Positions 25,859 through 34,761 of a DNA stretch of 64,000 bases are shown in pieces. The stretch is from Bacteroidales bacterium (lineage in GTDB: Bacteria; Bacteroidota; Bacteroidia; Bacteroidales; UBA932), in contig JAGAIY010000019.1 in assembly GCA_017626355.1 (NCBI GenBank), forward strand, positions 1-64,000, read 5' to 3'. Positions within the stretch are counted from its first letter, which is position 1. Each line of letters starts with the position of its first letter. The position numbers were made by a program, and so were the translations under genes. The notes beneath the pieces are model-generated. The model worked only from the letters and a program-made list of their open reading frames with translations, was not told where the DNA came from and searched no databases.

Positions 25859-25946
25859 CATTTATGTGACTTTTAGACCCAATATTAGGCCATAAATCAC
25901 AATATATGGATTATTAATGTTGAACAATAATTTATAATTTCTGATC

Positions 25947-26876
25947 ATGAAGAAAATCTTCCTTACGCTGGTAGCGGCTGCAATGACAGCCCTCACCGTT
26001 TCTGCTCAGGACATCGCTCAGGCGACTGAGAATTACAACAATGGTGCAATGGAGCTCCAGATGGGCAACAAGGATGCCGCTCTCAACTATTTCCAGACTG
26101 CTCTCACAATGGCAGAGGCTCTCGGTGACGAAGGAGTCGACATCGTGACAAACTGCAAGAACACAATCCCTGCCCTCCTCGCATCTATCGGAAAGGACCT
26201 TGTAAAGGCAGAGAACTTCGACGCAGCCATCGAGCAGCTCAAGAAGACTATCGAGGTTGCTGAGAACTATGGCAACGTAGAGGTTGTAGAAGAGGCAAAG
26301 ACCCTTATCCCACAGGTACTTATGTCTAAGGCCGGCGACCTCCTCAACGCAAAGAATTTTGCAGGCGCCGCTGAGGTTTACAAGCAGGTTGTGGATGCAG
26401 ACCCTGCAAACGGCATGGCTGCTCTCCGTCTCGGTATGGCTCTCGGTTCACTCGGCAAGGTAGAGGACGCTGAGGCCGCTTACCTCCAGGCTGCAGCAAA
26501 CGGTCAGGAAGCAAATGCTAACAAGCAGCTTTCAAACCTCTTCGTAAAGCAGGCTGCCGCTCTCCTCAAGGCAAAGAACTATCAGGGAGCAATGGATGCA
26601 GCTGTAAAGGGTAACGGCTATCTCGAGAACCCTACAGCAATGAAGGTTGCAGGTACTGCAGCTTCACAGCTCAAGAAGAACGCTGAGGCTATCGCCTTCC
26701 TCGAGAAGTATCTCGAGCTTTCTCCAAACGCCAAGGATGCCGCTAAGATGAAGTACACAATCGCAGCGACTGCTCAGCTTATGGGTGACAATGCCAAGGC
26801 AAAGGAGTTCTACCAGATGATTACAAGCGATCCTCAGTTCGGTGCTACAGCTCAGGAAATGCTTAAGGCTCTCTAA
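25947..26876 (+). CDS. Secreted tetratricopeptide repeat protein
   Basis: Periplasmic protein of 309 residues with a signal peptide (MKKIFLTLVAAAMTALTVSA). Helical TPR-like repeats run to the end: NYNNGAMELQMGNKDAALNY, ENFDAAIEQLKKTIEVAENY, AKNFAGAAEVYKQVVDADP and AFLEKYLELSPNAKDAAKMK. The exact role is unknown; such proteins act as scaffolds for envelope complexes. Codon use is strongly biased, as in the ribosomal and glycolytic genes of this window, so the protein is probably abundant. The U32 gene starts 3 nt after its stop. Confidence 0.88.
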   Translation: MKKIFLTLVAAAMTALTVSAQDIAQATENYNNGAMELQMGNKDAALNYFQTALTMAEALGDEGVDIVTNCKNTIPALLASIGKDLVKAENFDAAIEQLKKTIEVAENYGNVEVVEEAKTLIPQVLMSKAGDLLNAKNFAGAAEVYKQVVDADPANGMAALRLGMALGSLGKVEDAEAAYLQAAANGQEANANKQLSNLFVKQAAALLKAKNYQGAMDAAVKGNGYLENPTAMKVAGTAASQLKKNAEAIAFLEKYLELSPNAKDAAKMKYTIAATAQLMGDNAKAKEFYQMITSDPQFGATAQEMLKAL

Positions 26877-26879
26877 TCG

Positions 26880-28751
26880 ATGAAGCAGCTCGAACTGCTT
26901 GCTCCGGCAAGAGACGCGGAAATCGGCATCGCAGCAATTGACTGCGGTGCCGATGCCATGTATATAGCCGGGCCACGGTTCGGAGCGAGACAGGCTGCAG
27001 GAAACGACATCGAAGGCATAAGGGAGTTATGTTCCTATGCCCACAGATACGGAGCACGTGTCTTTGTAGCCCTCAACACAATATTATACGACGACGAACT
27101 GCAGGACGCATACGAGCAGATGCTTCTGGTGCAGGATGCAGGAGCCGATGCCATCATAGTCCAGGACATGGCTGTAGTGAAGATGGCCGCAGATGGAATC
27201 GGAAACAACCGCAAGGACCTCCGGATACCGCTGCATGCATCAACCCAGTGTGCTATAAGGACACCTGAGCAGGCACGGTTTCTTGAAAGTCTCGGATTCT
27301 CAAGACTGATTCTCGAGCGCGAACTGTCGCTCGAACAGATACGCGCCATACGCAATGCCGTAAGCTGCGAGCTCGAATTCTTTATCCACGGAGCTCTCTG
27401 CGTATGCTACAGCGGCCAATGCTATCTTTCGGAACATATAGCCGGAAGAAGTGCCAACAGAGGCGCATGCATTCAGGCCTGCCGCTCCCGTTACGACCTT
27501 GTCGACTCCTCAGGGAAAGTGCTTGTAAAGGACAAGGCCCTGCTTTCACTCAAGGATTTCAATCTTCACGACAGGATTGAAGAACTGGCAGAAGCCGGTA
27601 TAACATCCTTCAAGATCGAAGGCCGTCTGAAGAATGCATCATATGTCAAGAATGTCGTCAGGTACCACTCTCTGGAACTTGACAGGATTGTCGGTTCTGC
27701 CCCGGAGAGGTTTGAAAGAGGTTCTTTCGGAAAAGTCAGGTCAGGCTTCACACCGGATCCGTTCAAGACTTTCAACAGGGGCTATACCGAGCTTTTCCTT
27801 GACGGGAAGCGAGGAAAGTGGGCGGCCATGGATGCTGCCAAATCGATGGGAGAGGAAATCGGAACCGTCAGCAGCATCAGCAGGGACAGGTCTGCCGTCA
27901 CGGTCCGACTCAGAAGGAATGACATAACCCTCAATAACGGAGACGGATTCTCTTATGTGGACAAGGACGGCAAGGTAGCTGGTTTCCGTGGCGACGTATG
28001 TACCGGAAACAGCATAAAAGGCAAAGGTGCGGCCTCAGCCGGCATAGGCACAGTCCTTTTCAGGAACATCAATTCGGCATTTGAGAAGGAGCTTGACAAA
28101 CGGGGATGCACCAGAGAGATCAGAGCTGATGTCAGTCTGAGTTTCAGCAGACATGACAGCGGCTGGGAGGTTTCCGCAACAGCACTCAGTGAAGACGGGC
28201 GCTCGGTCTGCGGAAGCTGGATGATCGAAGGAGAAGAGGCCATGAACCGTGAGAGAATGATGGATATGATACGGGGACAACTCGGAAAATCTTCCGGCAT
28301 ATACATATTCTCGGCCATTAAGACAGAGGCTCCGGACGGACTGCCGTTCATGCCGGCAGCCTTTCTCAATGGAATCCGAAGAGAACTGGCGCTGAAACTT
28401 GAGGCTCTTCCTTGCAACAGAAAAGACATCCTCTGCAGGAGTATGAGCAACGGGAATAACTCTTTTGTCCCACAGAAGGATGTCAACTACAAAACCAATA
28501 TTTCAAACAACCTTTCATCCTGCGTCTACAAGGCGGCTGGAGCCGAGAGTATAAGCAAGGCCTACGAACTCTCCCCTGCAGCTGATGCCGAACTGATGCG
28601 AAGCAGATACTGCATAAGATATGAGCTCGGCATATGCCCCGTACATCACCGCGCCAAGGACAGCGGTCCTCTTTTCCTCCTCAACAACGGACGCCGGCTC
28701 GCCCTGCACTTCGATTGCAGAAACTGCGAAATGACAGTCACATTAGCTTAA
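26880..28751 (+). CDS. Peptidase U32 family protein (RlhA/TrhP-like RNA hydroxylation)
   Basis: The family name is historical; E. coli relatives hydroxylate RNA bases with prephenate as cofactor source (RlhA on 23S rRNA, TrhP on tRNA U34). The TIM-barrel-like N-terminal region begins MKQLELLAPARDAEIGIAAI, and the U32 signature lies around residues 160-210 with conserved Cys residues (HGALCVCYSGQCYLSEHIAG, RGACIQACRSRY). A C-terminal region of about 250 residues follows. The 623-residue length with that extension is closer to RlhA than to TrhP. The last bases overlap the convergent lipoprotein gene by 4 nt. Confidence 0.88.
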   Translation: MKQLELLAPARDAEIGIAAIDCGADAMYIAGPRFGARQAAGNDIEGIRELCSYAHRYGARVFVALNTILYDDELQDAYEQMLLVQDAGADAIIVQDMAVVKMAADGIGNNRKDLRIPLHASTQCAIRTPEQARFLESLGFSRLILERELSLEQIRAIRNAVSCELEFFIHGALCVCYSGQCYLSEHIAGRSANRGACIQACRSRYDLVDSSGKVLVKDKALLSLKDFNLHDRIEELAEAGITSFKIEGRLKNASYVKNVVRYHSLELDRIVGSAPERFERGSFGKVRSGFTPDPFKTFNRGYTELFLDGKRGKWAAMDAAKSMGEEIGTVSSISRDRSAVTVRLRRNDITLNNGDGFSYVDKDGKVAGFRGDVCTGNSIKGKGAASAGIGTVLFRNINSAFEKELDKRGCTREIRADVSLSFSRHDSGWEVSATALSEDGRSVCGSWMIEGEEAMNRERMMDMIRGQLGKSSGIYIFSAIKTEAPDGLPFMPAAFLNGIRRELALKLEALPCNRKDILCRSMSNGNNSFVPQKDVNYKTNISNNLSSCVYKAAGAESISKAYELSPAADAELMRSRYCIRYELGICPVHHRAKDSGPLFLLNNGRRLALHFDCRNCEMTVTLA

Positions 28752-30028
28752 TATTCAATTATTTCAAACATAAGGTCCACATCGCCGAAATGGTTGACCT
28801 TATTGTTGAACCTCTCCAATGAATTGCCGCTGAGCATTCCCCTCCACACAACATCGTCTCTGGTATTCAAAGGTATGGTGATTTCAACTCCATAACTTTT
28901 TCCTGCCACATAGACCTTTCCCTTGCAGGTCCAGTCTTCCCTTGTGCCTCCGTCATCTTCAGATATCATGAATGCGTATTCGTCATAGGCATATCTGCAG
29001 TCGGGCAGGCACTCTCCCTCGCAATCATCCGAATGTTCAATAAGGTGCCGCTTCATTTCAGAAACAAGCATGACATTGAGAGGCTGAGGGATACCGACCT
29101 GATTCCTTTTCACTACGATCATGAAGTCGGTAACCATAGGATCATACAGTCGGAGTTCTGCTTCCGTCGAAGCCGTAAAATCATCAAGCGAAGCTATCTT
29201 CACGAAGAATTCGGATGCTCCGGCAAACCAGCTGTCATAGTTGCGCTTCATGGTAAATTCCTTCAGAACCAGCATTTTAAGCGGATTCAGCGCCCTTGTT
29301 TCAGAGCCTTCGTCTGAAGGTTTCACGATGATGTCTCCGCCGCCTTCACCCCAATCCGGATCTTCCCTTCTCAGCATCTCCAAAGAAGTGTAACCTGCAT
29401 CTGAATTCCTGTTTACAACCCATACAGGTCTCTCCCGAGCCATCTCCTCGTCAACAACCACCTCATTCACATGGCGGAAGCCATCATCACTCAATAAAAC
29501 CTCATAACCTATGTTTACATCTGAATTGTCCCCCGGATCGAAGGTCACCACCGGCATACTGTCTCCGTCCCAATCTTCTGAAAACGGCCAATAGATCTGC
29601 ACGTCAGACTCTTCCAGAGCACATAGAAAATCTTCCGGCGAAGCCGATGAGCGCGTGGCAGATGACGAGACCACATATTCCTCTATCAGGTCACGCAAGG
29701 GACGGGCATATTGTCCCGGCGCACGCGTATCCCTGTCATATCCCACTCCTGACCCCGGTTCGGAGAAGAGATTGCGCATTGTATATTCCTCATCATAGCC
29801 ATTACCTGAAGAAGAGGTGACAGCGTCGTGGACTTCCTGCAGCTGAGCGGTTTCCAATGGTATGGCAGAAAGGATCCGCGCCACCTCTTCCAAGGTAACT
29901 GACGTGCTGTCCCTGTCTGGGGAGACGTGCTTGTCCGGATCGTTATCCACGATTTCACACGAGACGAGTGACAGCAGAATCAAGCATAAGAGCTTATGGT
30001 TTTTGATGTTGCGAAATGTCTTTTTCAT
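28748..30028 (-). CDS. Bacteroidales lipoprotein of unknown function
   Basis: Not assignable to a named family. About 426 residues with a lipoprotein signal peptide (KLLCLILLSLVSC). The acidic residues after the lipidated Cys (CEIVDNDPD) resemble the lipoprotein export signal that places Bacteroidota lipoproteins on the cell surface. Distinct segments are an acidic linker, an aromatic VQIYWPFSEDWDGDSMPVV motif and a C-terminal domain with Cys pairs (DDCEGECLPDCRYAY). Start ATG at 30028. It is a single-gene unit; its 3' end overlaps the U32 gene by 4 nt. Confidence 0.78.
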   Translation of the reverse strand: MKKTFRNIKNHKLLCLILLSLVSCEIVDNDPDKHVSPDRDSTSVTLEEVARILSAIPLETAQLQEVHDAVTSSSGNGYDEEYTMRNLFSEPGSGVGYDRDTRAPGQYARPLRDLIEEYVVSSSATRSSASPEDFLCALEESDVQIYWPFSEDWDGDSMPVVTFDPGDNSDVNIGYEVLLSDDGFRHVNEVVVDEEMARERPVWVVNRNSDAGYTSLEMLRREDPDWGEGGGDIIVKPSDEGSETRALNPLKMLVLKEFTMKRNYDSWFAGASEFFVKIASLDDFTASTEAELRLYDPMVTDFMIVVKRNQVGIPQPLNVMLVSEMKRHLIEHSDDCEGECLPDCRYAYDEYAFMISEDDGGTREDWTCKGKVYVAGKSYGVEITIPLNTRDDVVWRGMLSGNSLERFNNKVNHFGDVDLMFEIIEY

Positions 30029-30142
30029 AATCCGTTTCTTAATCTGCTGCAAAGTTCCAAAAGATTATCCGTGTAACGAAAAAGTATACGGCTATTTTCA
30101 AAAATCGGCCTTACAGAGGCCTGTACACGCGATTCTGCACAA

Positions 30143-30181
30143 GAAATTTGTTTAAAAATGCTGCATTTTCAAACAAATTTC
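30143..30181. repeat. AT-rich inverted repeat upstream of the unknown lipoprotein
   Basis: Arms GAAATTTGTTT (30143-30153) and AAACAAATTTC (30171-30181) are extended by AAAATG/CATTTT around a 3-nt loop, with one mismatch. It lies in the 282-nt gap between prmC and the lipoprotein gene. A second small hairpin (CGGGTG/CACCCG, 30241-30264) is nearby. No gene is seen in the gap. Confidence 0.6.
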
Positions 30182-30310
30182 CCTTAACAGGCATGATTAC
30201 GACAACCCAACTCCCTGGCAATCAGCACACTAACGATTCTCGGGTGCACCCAAAGGAACACCCGTGGAACAGGAAGGGGCTCAGTATCAAGGAGATGAGT
30301 GACGGAGAAG

Positions 30311-31189
30311 TCAACGGTGAAAGATGATGAAACGGTCGCGATCGGAGAAATCCTTGACTATTTCTGCAGATGAGAAACCCGCATCGAGGAAGACCCGGGC
30401 TGTAGGGAGCCCGAGAGCTTCATTGATCTCGACTATCCCTGTACCAGCCGGGGAAAGAAGATGTCCTGCCCAGCCGGCAACCGCCCTATAGAACACAAGA
30501 GGGTCGTCATCCGAAACAAACAAGGCAAGGTGGGGCTCGTGTTCAAGGACATTGGGCCTCATCAGGGCCTTTTCCTTGTCCATTACATATGGAGGATTGC
30601 TCAGAATCAGGTCGAACCGCACGCCTGAGCCATATAAAGAAGAAAGTGCGGAGTGCCCGTCAAGGATATCTGCCTTAAGGAAGGCCGGGGCTTTTGCACC
30701 GGTACGTGCCATTTCTTCCGCAAAGTCCTGGGAACGGGCTACCGACAAGGCCTCGTCCGATATATCCACAGCCGTCACCGCCGCTCCGGGACGTTCCAAA
30801 GCCATGGTCCAGGCTATGCAGCCGCTTCCCGTACACAGGTCCAGTACAGACGGAGAGGTCGGAAGATGTTCCAGCGCAGTACGGCAAAGGATCTCGGTTT
30901 CCGGACGAGGTATAAGGACAGAAGGGGTTACATGAAAGTCACGGCCGTAGAAGCATGCCGCGCCGGTCACATACTGCAATGGTTCACCACCGGCAAGACG
31001 CGAAAAGGCCTGCATGACCTCCTGCGCCTGCTCTTCCCCCACTTCATAAGCGGGCTCTATTATATGAGTATGGCGTTTTGTGCCGAGAATATGTTCCAGA
31101 AGCATGAAGACCATTTCTCTCGCCTCCCTTTCGGGATACAGCGGTGAAACGGTCTCCGTTCCTGTTTCTATCAGCTGCTTCAGTAACAT
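30311..31189 (-). CDS. prmC: Peptide chain release factor N5-glutamine methyltransferase
   Basis: Methylates the GGQ glutamine of release factors. The 292 residues consist of an N-terminal helical domain and a SAM-dependent methyltransferase domain with VLDLCTGSGCIAWTMA (motif I, about 115-130) and the substrate motif LILSNPPYVMDKE. ATG at 31189 (MLLKQLIETG) is preferred; a TTG four codons upstream (31201) is possible. It lies just downstream of ddl in the same orientation. Confidence 0.94.
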   Translation of the reverse strand: MLLKQLIETGTETVSPLYPEREAREMVFMLLEHILGTKRHTHIIEPAYEVGEEQAQEVMQAFSRLAGGEPLQYVTGAACFYGRDFHVTPSVLIPRPETEILCRTALEHLPTSPSVLDLCTGSGCIAWTMALERPGAAVTAVDISDEALSVARSQDFAEEMARTGAKAPAFLKADILDGHSALSSLYGSGVRFDLILSNPPYVMDKEKALMRPNVLEHEPHLALFVSDDDPLVFYRAVAGWAGHLLSPAGTGIVEINEALGLPTARVFLDAGFSSAEIVKDFSDRDRFIIFHR

Positions 31190-31204
31190 CCTTGCCGCCA
31201 AAAC

Positions 31205-32212
31205 TTACGAATTTTCTATGACTGTAGAAAGGAAATCAGTCATCGACATGCCGGCAGCACGCACCATCTGAGGGACAAGCGAAGCCGAAGTCATGCCAGG
31301 GATAGTGTTCACTTCAAGGAAATAGAGGTCCTCATCCGAACAGATGTAGTCCACCCTCACAAGACCTGAACAGCCCAGATGGGCGTATATCTTCTTGGAA
31401 ACGTCCTGAATCCTGTCCCTGAGCGCGTCAGGAATCTGCGCCGGACAGACCTCACGGCTGCGGCCGTTGTATTTGGCCTCATAGTCGAAGAATTCGTTTT
31501 CCGTGATGATTTCGATGACAGGGAGAGCCACATTGCCGTTTCCGTCATTATAGACTGCACATGTAAGCTCGCGGCCTGACACTGCTGCCTCGGCAATAAG
31601 CATATTGCCTTCCGAGAACGCTGTCTCGACAGCCTTATCGAAATCCCCGATCTCCTTCACCTTGGTCACGCCGAAGCTGCTTCCTCCGTCGGTAGGCTTC
31701 ACGAACATAGGGAGTCCGAGAGCCGCAACAGCCTTATCTGCAAGTCCTTCCGTCTCTTCTCCCTTGCGAAGGAAGATATCCTTTGCGCATCTGACATAAT
31801 CCACATCCTTGAGATAGCTCTTGCAGGAGAACTTGTCGAAGGTCACGGCAGAAACAAAGGCATTGCAGCCGCTGTGGGGAATACCTATCATTTCGAGATA
31901 GCCCTGCATGAGACCGTTCTCGCCCGGGGTGCCGTGCTGCATGATGTAGGCATAATCGAACCTGACCTTCTGTCCTTCCACCATCGCGGAAAAATCTGAC
32001 TTGTCTATCTCCGGACGCTCGGCAACCGGAATCACTACCCTTTCCTGCCCGTTCCTTCTATATGCCACGAGATTCCACTTGCCGAAACGGGCGAACATCT
32101 CATAGACATCATATTTCGAACCATCTATCTGAGAAGCGGTGAACTCGCCGCTCCTCACTGAAACTTCCCACTCGGAAGAATCACTGCCATATATAACTAC
32201 AATATTTTTCAT
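31205..32212 (-). CDS. ddl: D-alanine--D-alanine ligase
   Basis: ATP-dependent ligation of two D-Ala for peptidoglycan. The 335 residues are of the ATP-grasp fold. N-terminal GSDSSEWEVSVRS stands for the usual GGxSxEhxVS, and IMQHGTPGENGLMQGYLEM, VKPTDGGSSFGVTKVKE, the Met/Phe gate region and LEVNTIPGMTSASLVPQM follow. ATG at 32212 chosen, 7 nt from the stop of the upstream PBP1A gene; a frame open to 32290 would overlap it. It is followed by prmC. Confidence 0.95.
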   Translation of the reverse strand: MKNIVVIYGSDSSEWEVSVRSGEFTASQIDGSKYDVYEMFARFGKWNLVAYRRNGQERVVIPVAERPEIDKSDFSAMVEGQKVRFDYAYIMQHGTPGENGLMQGYLEMIGIPHSGCNAFVSAVTFDKFSCKSYLKDVDYVRCAKDIFLRKGEETEGLADKAVAALGLPMFVKPTDGGSSFGVTKVKEIGDFDKAVETAFSEGNMLIAEAAVSGRELTCAVYNDGNGNVALPVIEIITENEFFDYEAKYNGRSREVCPAQIPDALRDRIQDVSKKIYAHLGCSGLVRVDYICSDEDLYFLEVNTIPGMTSASLVPQMVRAAGMSMTDFLSTVIENS

Positions 32213-32219
32213 AACTGCT

Positions 32220-34571
32220 TTACTCAAAGAAATATTCTTCCGACTCCTCAGCCTTGACAGCCGCATCCGCATCACTTCCGTCACAATCAAGATTCAGAGA
32301 GATACCCGGAGGCGACACAAAACGGTCAGTCTCATAAACCCCTAAAGTACCGTCCTTCATGACCTTCTGCATGAACAGACCCCAGATAGGAAGGGCCATG
32401 TTGGATCCTCCTCCGAGAGAGAGCGATTCGAAATGTACCTGCCTGTCTTCAGCTCCGACCCACACTCCGGCAGTCAGAGAAGGCGTGTAACCGATGAACC
32501 ATCCGTCCGACTGATCGTTTGTCGTACCGGTCTTTCCGGCAATCTCTCCCTTGAGCCCGTACTTCGCCCTGAGTCGTACACCTGTACCGCTGTTGACAAC
32601 TCCCTGCATGAGATTCGCCATCAGATAAGCAGTGTATTCACTCACAGCCTCACGTTTCTGATTGTTGAACTCTCCCAGCACATTGCCCATGCTGTCCTCA
32701 ATACGGGTGACAAAGATCGGAGACACATATACACCCTTCGAAGGGAAGGTATTATAGGCTGCAACCATCTCATACACAGATATGTCAGCCGAGCCTACGC
32801 AAAGCGGATAGACAGGATCGAGATAGCTTCCCACACCCATCTTGCGCATCATCTCCACCATGGCGTTAGGGCCGTACTGCTTCATCAGATAAGCGGAAAT
32901 ATTGTTGGAACTCTTGGTCAGACCCCACTTGAGGGTAACTGTCTGTCCGATCCATTCATCCTTGTCGGTACTCTTAGGAGTCCATGTCGTATCTCCCACG
33001 ATGAAGGTCTGAGGCACATTCACCACCTTGTCGCACGGGCTCATGCCTTCCTGCATGGCAAGGGTGTAGAGGAAAGGCTTGATTGTAGAACCTACCTGAC
33101 GTTTTCCCTGACGCACGTTGTCATATTTGAAATAACGGTAGTTCGGTCCTCCGACATAGGCCTTCACATGACCGGTATTCGGTTCTATAGCCATGAAGGC
33201 TGCGCGAAGGTGCGACTTGTAATACCTTATGGAATCGTTCGGCGTCATGACCGTGTCGATATATCCTTTCCTGTTCCATGAGAACACCCTCATCTTTACA
33301 GGTTCGTCGAAGCTCTTGCGGATATCCGACTCCGATGCGCCGTTATTCTTCATTATGCGGTAGCGGTCGCTCCAGCGCCTTGCCTGCTTCATGAGCTGGT
33401 CAATGGTTTCCTTAGGTATGTCATTAGAGAAAGGCTTGTTGGTCTTTCTCCTGAGATCGCGCCAGAAACTCTTCTGAAGATCCTTTCCAAGATGCTCCGC
33501 CACAGCCTCTTCCGCATATTTCTGCATCTTGTAGTTTATGGTCGTATATATTCTGAGACCGTCCTTGTCAAGGTTGTATGACGAGCCGTCGGCCTTCTTG
33601 TTCTTGTTGAGCCAGCCGTAGAGTCCGTCATCCGCCCAAAGAAGAGAGTCCACGACATAGTCCTCGTGCTGGGCATATGAAGACTTCTTAGGCTTCTTGG
33701 CATTCATGGTGCGGCGGAGCATGTCCCTGAAATACGGGCCGAGACCCGCATTATGGTCCTGCACCTGATATGAAAGGGTTATAGGGATCTGCTGGATCGA
33801 GTCACGCTCGGCCTCTGTGAGGAAGCCGGCCTTCTCCATCTGGGAGATGACGAAATTCCTTCTGACCAGAGACTTGTCAGGATTCAGGGCCGGATTGTAA
33901 CGGGTAGGCTTATTGACCATGCCGACAAGCGTCGCGCTTTCCTCAACCGTAAGGTCGATAGGGCTCTTGCCGAAGAATGTGTGAGAAGCCGCCTTGATGC
34001 CATAGGCATTACTTCCGAAGAACACCTGGTTCATGTACATGTTCATGATCTCGTCCTTGGTATAGTTGCGCTCCAGCTTCACAGCCGTGATCCATTCCTT
34101 AAGCTTGATCCATACCATCTTCAGCGTGGACACACCGGGTATCCTGCTGCTCACATCCTCACGAGGATAGAGGGTCTTGGCAAGCTGCTGGGTGATGGTA
34201 CTTCCGCCTCCCTGACCGGAATTACCTCCGAGCACCGTCTTGAAGGCCACACGGGCAAGCGCCCTGAAGTCGATACCCGAATGGTTGTAGAAACGGGCAT
34301 CCTCAGTAGCGACCGCGGCATTGACCAGATTCGGAGAAAGTTCATCATATGTCACATACGACCTGTTCTCAATATGGAATGTCGTCAGTATCTCGCCGTC
34401 CTCAGCTATGACCTGAGTGGCAAGCTTGCTGTCCGGATTCTCCAGTTCCTCGAATGAAGGTATGTCAGCAAAGGCCCATACGAGACCGAGAAGTCCGATC
34501 ACCATCAGTACAGGAACGGTAAAACATATCCAAAACCATTTTACAATCTTCTTTCTTGTTGCGTCTGTCAT
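32220..34571 (-). CDS. Penicillin-binding protein 1A, class A transglycosylase/transpeptidase
   Basis: Polymerises and cross-links peptidoglycan in the periplasm. One N-terminal membrane helix (about 12-34) is followed by a GT51 domain with ATEDARFYNHSGID (catalytic Glu90) and GQGGGSTITQQLAKTLYPRE. The transpeptidase domain shows the SxxK in VGSTIKPFLYTLAMQEG, SxN in KSSNNISAYLM and KTG in IAGKTGTTNDQSDGWFIGY. The 783 residues are typical. It is the first gene of a PBP1A-ddl-prmC run and is divergent from topA. Upstream is a 16-nt palindrome (34609-34624). Confidence 0.95.
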   Translation of the reverse strand: MTDATRKKIVKWFWICFTVPVLMVIGLLGLVWAFADIPSFEELENPDSKLATQVIAEDGEILTTFHIENRSYVTYDELSPNLVNAAVATEDARFYNHSGIDFRALARVAFKTVLGGNSGQGGGSTITQQLAKTLYPREDVSSRIPGVSTLKMVWIKLKEWITAVKLERNYTKDEIMNMYMNQVFFGSNAYGIKAASHTFFGKSPIDLTVEESATLVGMVNKPTRYNPALNPDKSLVRRNFVISQMEKAGFLTEAERDSIQQIPITLSYQVQDHNAGLGPYFRDMLRRTMNAKKPKKSSYAQHEDYVVDSLLWADDGLYGWLNKNKKADGSSYNLDKDGLRIYTTINYKMQKYAEEAVAEHLGKDLQKSFWRDLRRKTNKPFSNDIPKETIDQLMKQARRWSDRYRIMKNNGASESDIRKSFDEPVKMRVFSWNRKGYIDTVMTPNDSIRYYKSHLRAAFMAIEPNTGHVKAYVGGPNYRYFKYDNVRQGKRQVGSTIKPFLYTLAMQEGMSPCDKVVNVPQTFIVGDTTWTPKSTDKDEWIGQTVTLKWGLTKSSNNISAYLMKQYGPNAMVEMMRKMGVGSYLDPVYPLCVGSADISVYEMVAAYNTFPSKGVYVSPIFVTRIEDSMGNVLGEFNNQKREAVSEYTAYLMANLMQGVVNSGTGVRLRAKYGLKGEIAGKTGTTNDQSDGWFIGYTPSLTAGVWVGAEDRQVHFESLSLGGGSNMALPIWGLFMQKVMKDGTLGVYETDRFVSPPGISLNLDCDGSDADAAVKAEESEEYFFE

Positions 34572-34608
34572 ATATCGCTGTCTTTATCTTCCGATTAAAC
34601 AAAATATC

Positions 34609-34624
34609 GTCACCTTTAGGTGAC
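34609..34624. promoter_or_regulatory. Palindrome in the PBP1A/topA intergenic region
   Basis: GTCACCTTTAGGTGAC: 7-bp arms (GTCACCT/AGGTGAC) around TT, 38 nt upstream of the PBP1A start and downstream of its likely -7 box. A possible operator; no known regulator motif recognised. Confidence 0.4.
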
Positions 34625-34643
34625 ACCTATATAATAGAGGTTT

Positions 34644-34651
34644 CAAATCTA
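34644..34651 (-). promoter_or_regulatory. Candidate -7 box for PBP1A
   Basis: Minus-strand TAGATTTG, a fit to TAnnTTTG, about 75 nt upstream of the start codon. No clear -33 box. Confidence 0.4.
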
Positions 34652-34761
34652 CAAAATTAACAACAAAATTTGGAAAATTGACTGATTTGTACCTTACTTT
34701 GCAGTTTCTTTTTGAAAATCCGCCTGATGAAGGCGTAATAAACAGAGTAATACAGTAAGGT

